Assembly: GCA_023230245.1 (NCBI GenBank)
Contig: JALNXT010000092.1
Location: 1 to 6,340, forward strand
Reading direction: 5' to 3'
DNA: 6,340 nt
Source of the DNA: Candidatus Cloacimonadota bacterium
GTDB taxonomy: Bacteria > Cloacimonadota > Cloacimonadia > Cloacimonadales > Cloacimonadaceae
This document shows, in pieces, positions 6,277-6,340 of the stretch (its first letter is position 1; each line of letters opens with the position of its first letter). Under the pieces are notes generated by a model. It was given only the letters and a program-made list of their open reading frames with translations, did no database searches and was not told the DNA's origin. The translations under genes were made by a program, and so were the position numbers.

Positions 6277-6340
6277 TAAAGTTCCTCTGCTTTTTCTCTG
6301 TGTTAAAAGAAAGCATGAGTATAGCTAAAAGTCCAAAGCT

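Larger units (their letters stand above)
5942..6340. other. 399-base stretch without a convincing gene
   Basis: No reading frame here on either strand has gene-like length or content, and no tRNA fold is apparent. Just after the kdsD stop, gggttaaccc (5941-5950) is a 10-bp palindrome without a T-run. Further on are a 6-bp stem GTTTGG/CCAAAC (6041-6046, 6058-6063), a G-U-rich hairpin (6112-6147), A/T words of the type gaattaagagttaag (6193-6207), a repeated taagctg (6204-6210, 6214-6220), and a pyrimidine-rich + strand from about 6240 to 6303 that includes the CTCTTTNN array. An ATG at 6315, open to the window edge (MSIAKSPK...), has only a weak gaaag sequence in front; it might begin the next gene but cannot be judged. 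Confidence 0.65.

Noticed and set aside
6315..6340. Start of a further gene (MSIAKSPK...) at the right edge
   Set aside because: Only about eight codons are visible and the upstream gaaag is a weak ribosome site, so it cannot be supported.

Overview
The window reads as ordinary chromosome of a Gram-negative, LPS-making bacterium. The evidence for that is a complete arabinose-5-phosphate isomerase of the KdsD/KpsF family (first step towards Kdo) and, at the left edge, a protein tail ending in the alternating, Phe-terminated pattern of outer-membrane beta-barrels. The base composition is moderate by eye, and the spacers are A/T-rich with short repeats and dispersed 'ttaagagttaag'-type words. 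This reminds me of the FCB/Cloacimonadota kind of genome, but that is an impression from memory and not a firm placement. All genes lie on the + strand.

Layout. (1) 1-276: the 3' end of an unidentified gene, possibly an outer-membrane protein, whose last part contains a short repeat-derived stretch. (2) 277-569: a spacer with two distinct inverted-repeat structures, then a promoter and a near-perfect 12-2-12 SmtB/ArsR-type operator. (3) 570-2995: a two-gene metal-resistance operon, a CadC-like ArsR/SmtB repressor overlapping by ATGA a P1B-2 Zn/Cd/Pb efflux ATPase (CadA/ZntA type). (4) 3072-5941: thrS (threonyl-tRNA synthetase) overlapping by ATGA a kdsD gene. (5) 5942-6340: a 399-base stretch without a convincing gene but with repeats, including four tandem 8-bp units of CTCTTTNN and a pyrimidine-rich strand.

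How they work together. In the resting state the repressor should sit on 535-560, over the predicted transcription start. Binding of Cd/Pb/Zn should release it, giving more repressor and the pump, which exports the metal from the cytoplasm. thrS and kdsD are housekeeping genes (protein synthesis; LPS core precursor) that appear translationally coupled. No terminator is visible between the pump and thrS, so some read-through is possible.

I looked for an undescribed system and did not find a convincing one. The genes are recognisable families with intact key residues. The most worthwhile leads are the sensor-site variant of the repressor (Ala where CadC has its second alpha3 Cys), the repeat-derived insertion in the first gene, the 11-bp-phased stem-loop at 335-404, and the CTCTTTNN array.
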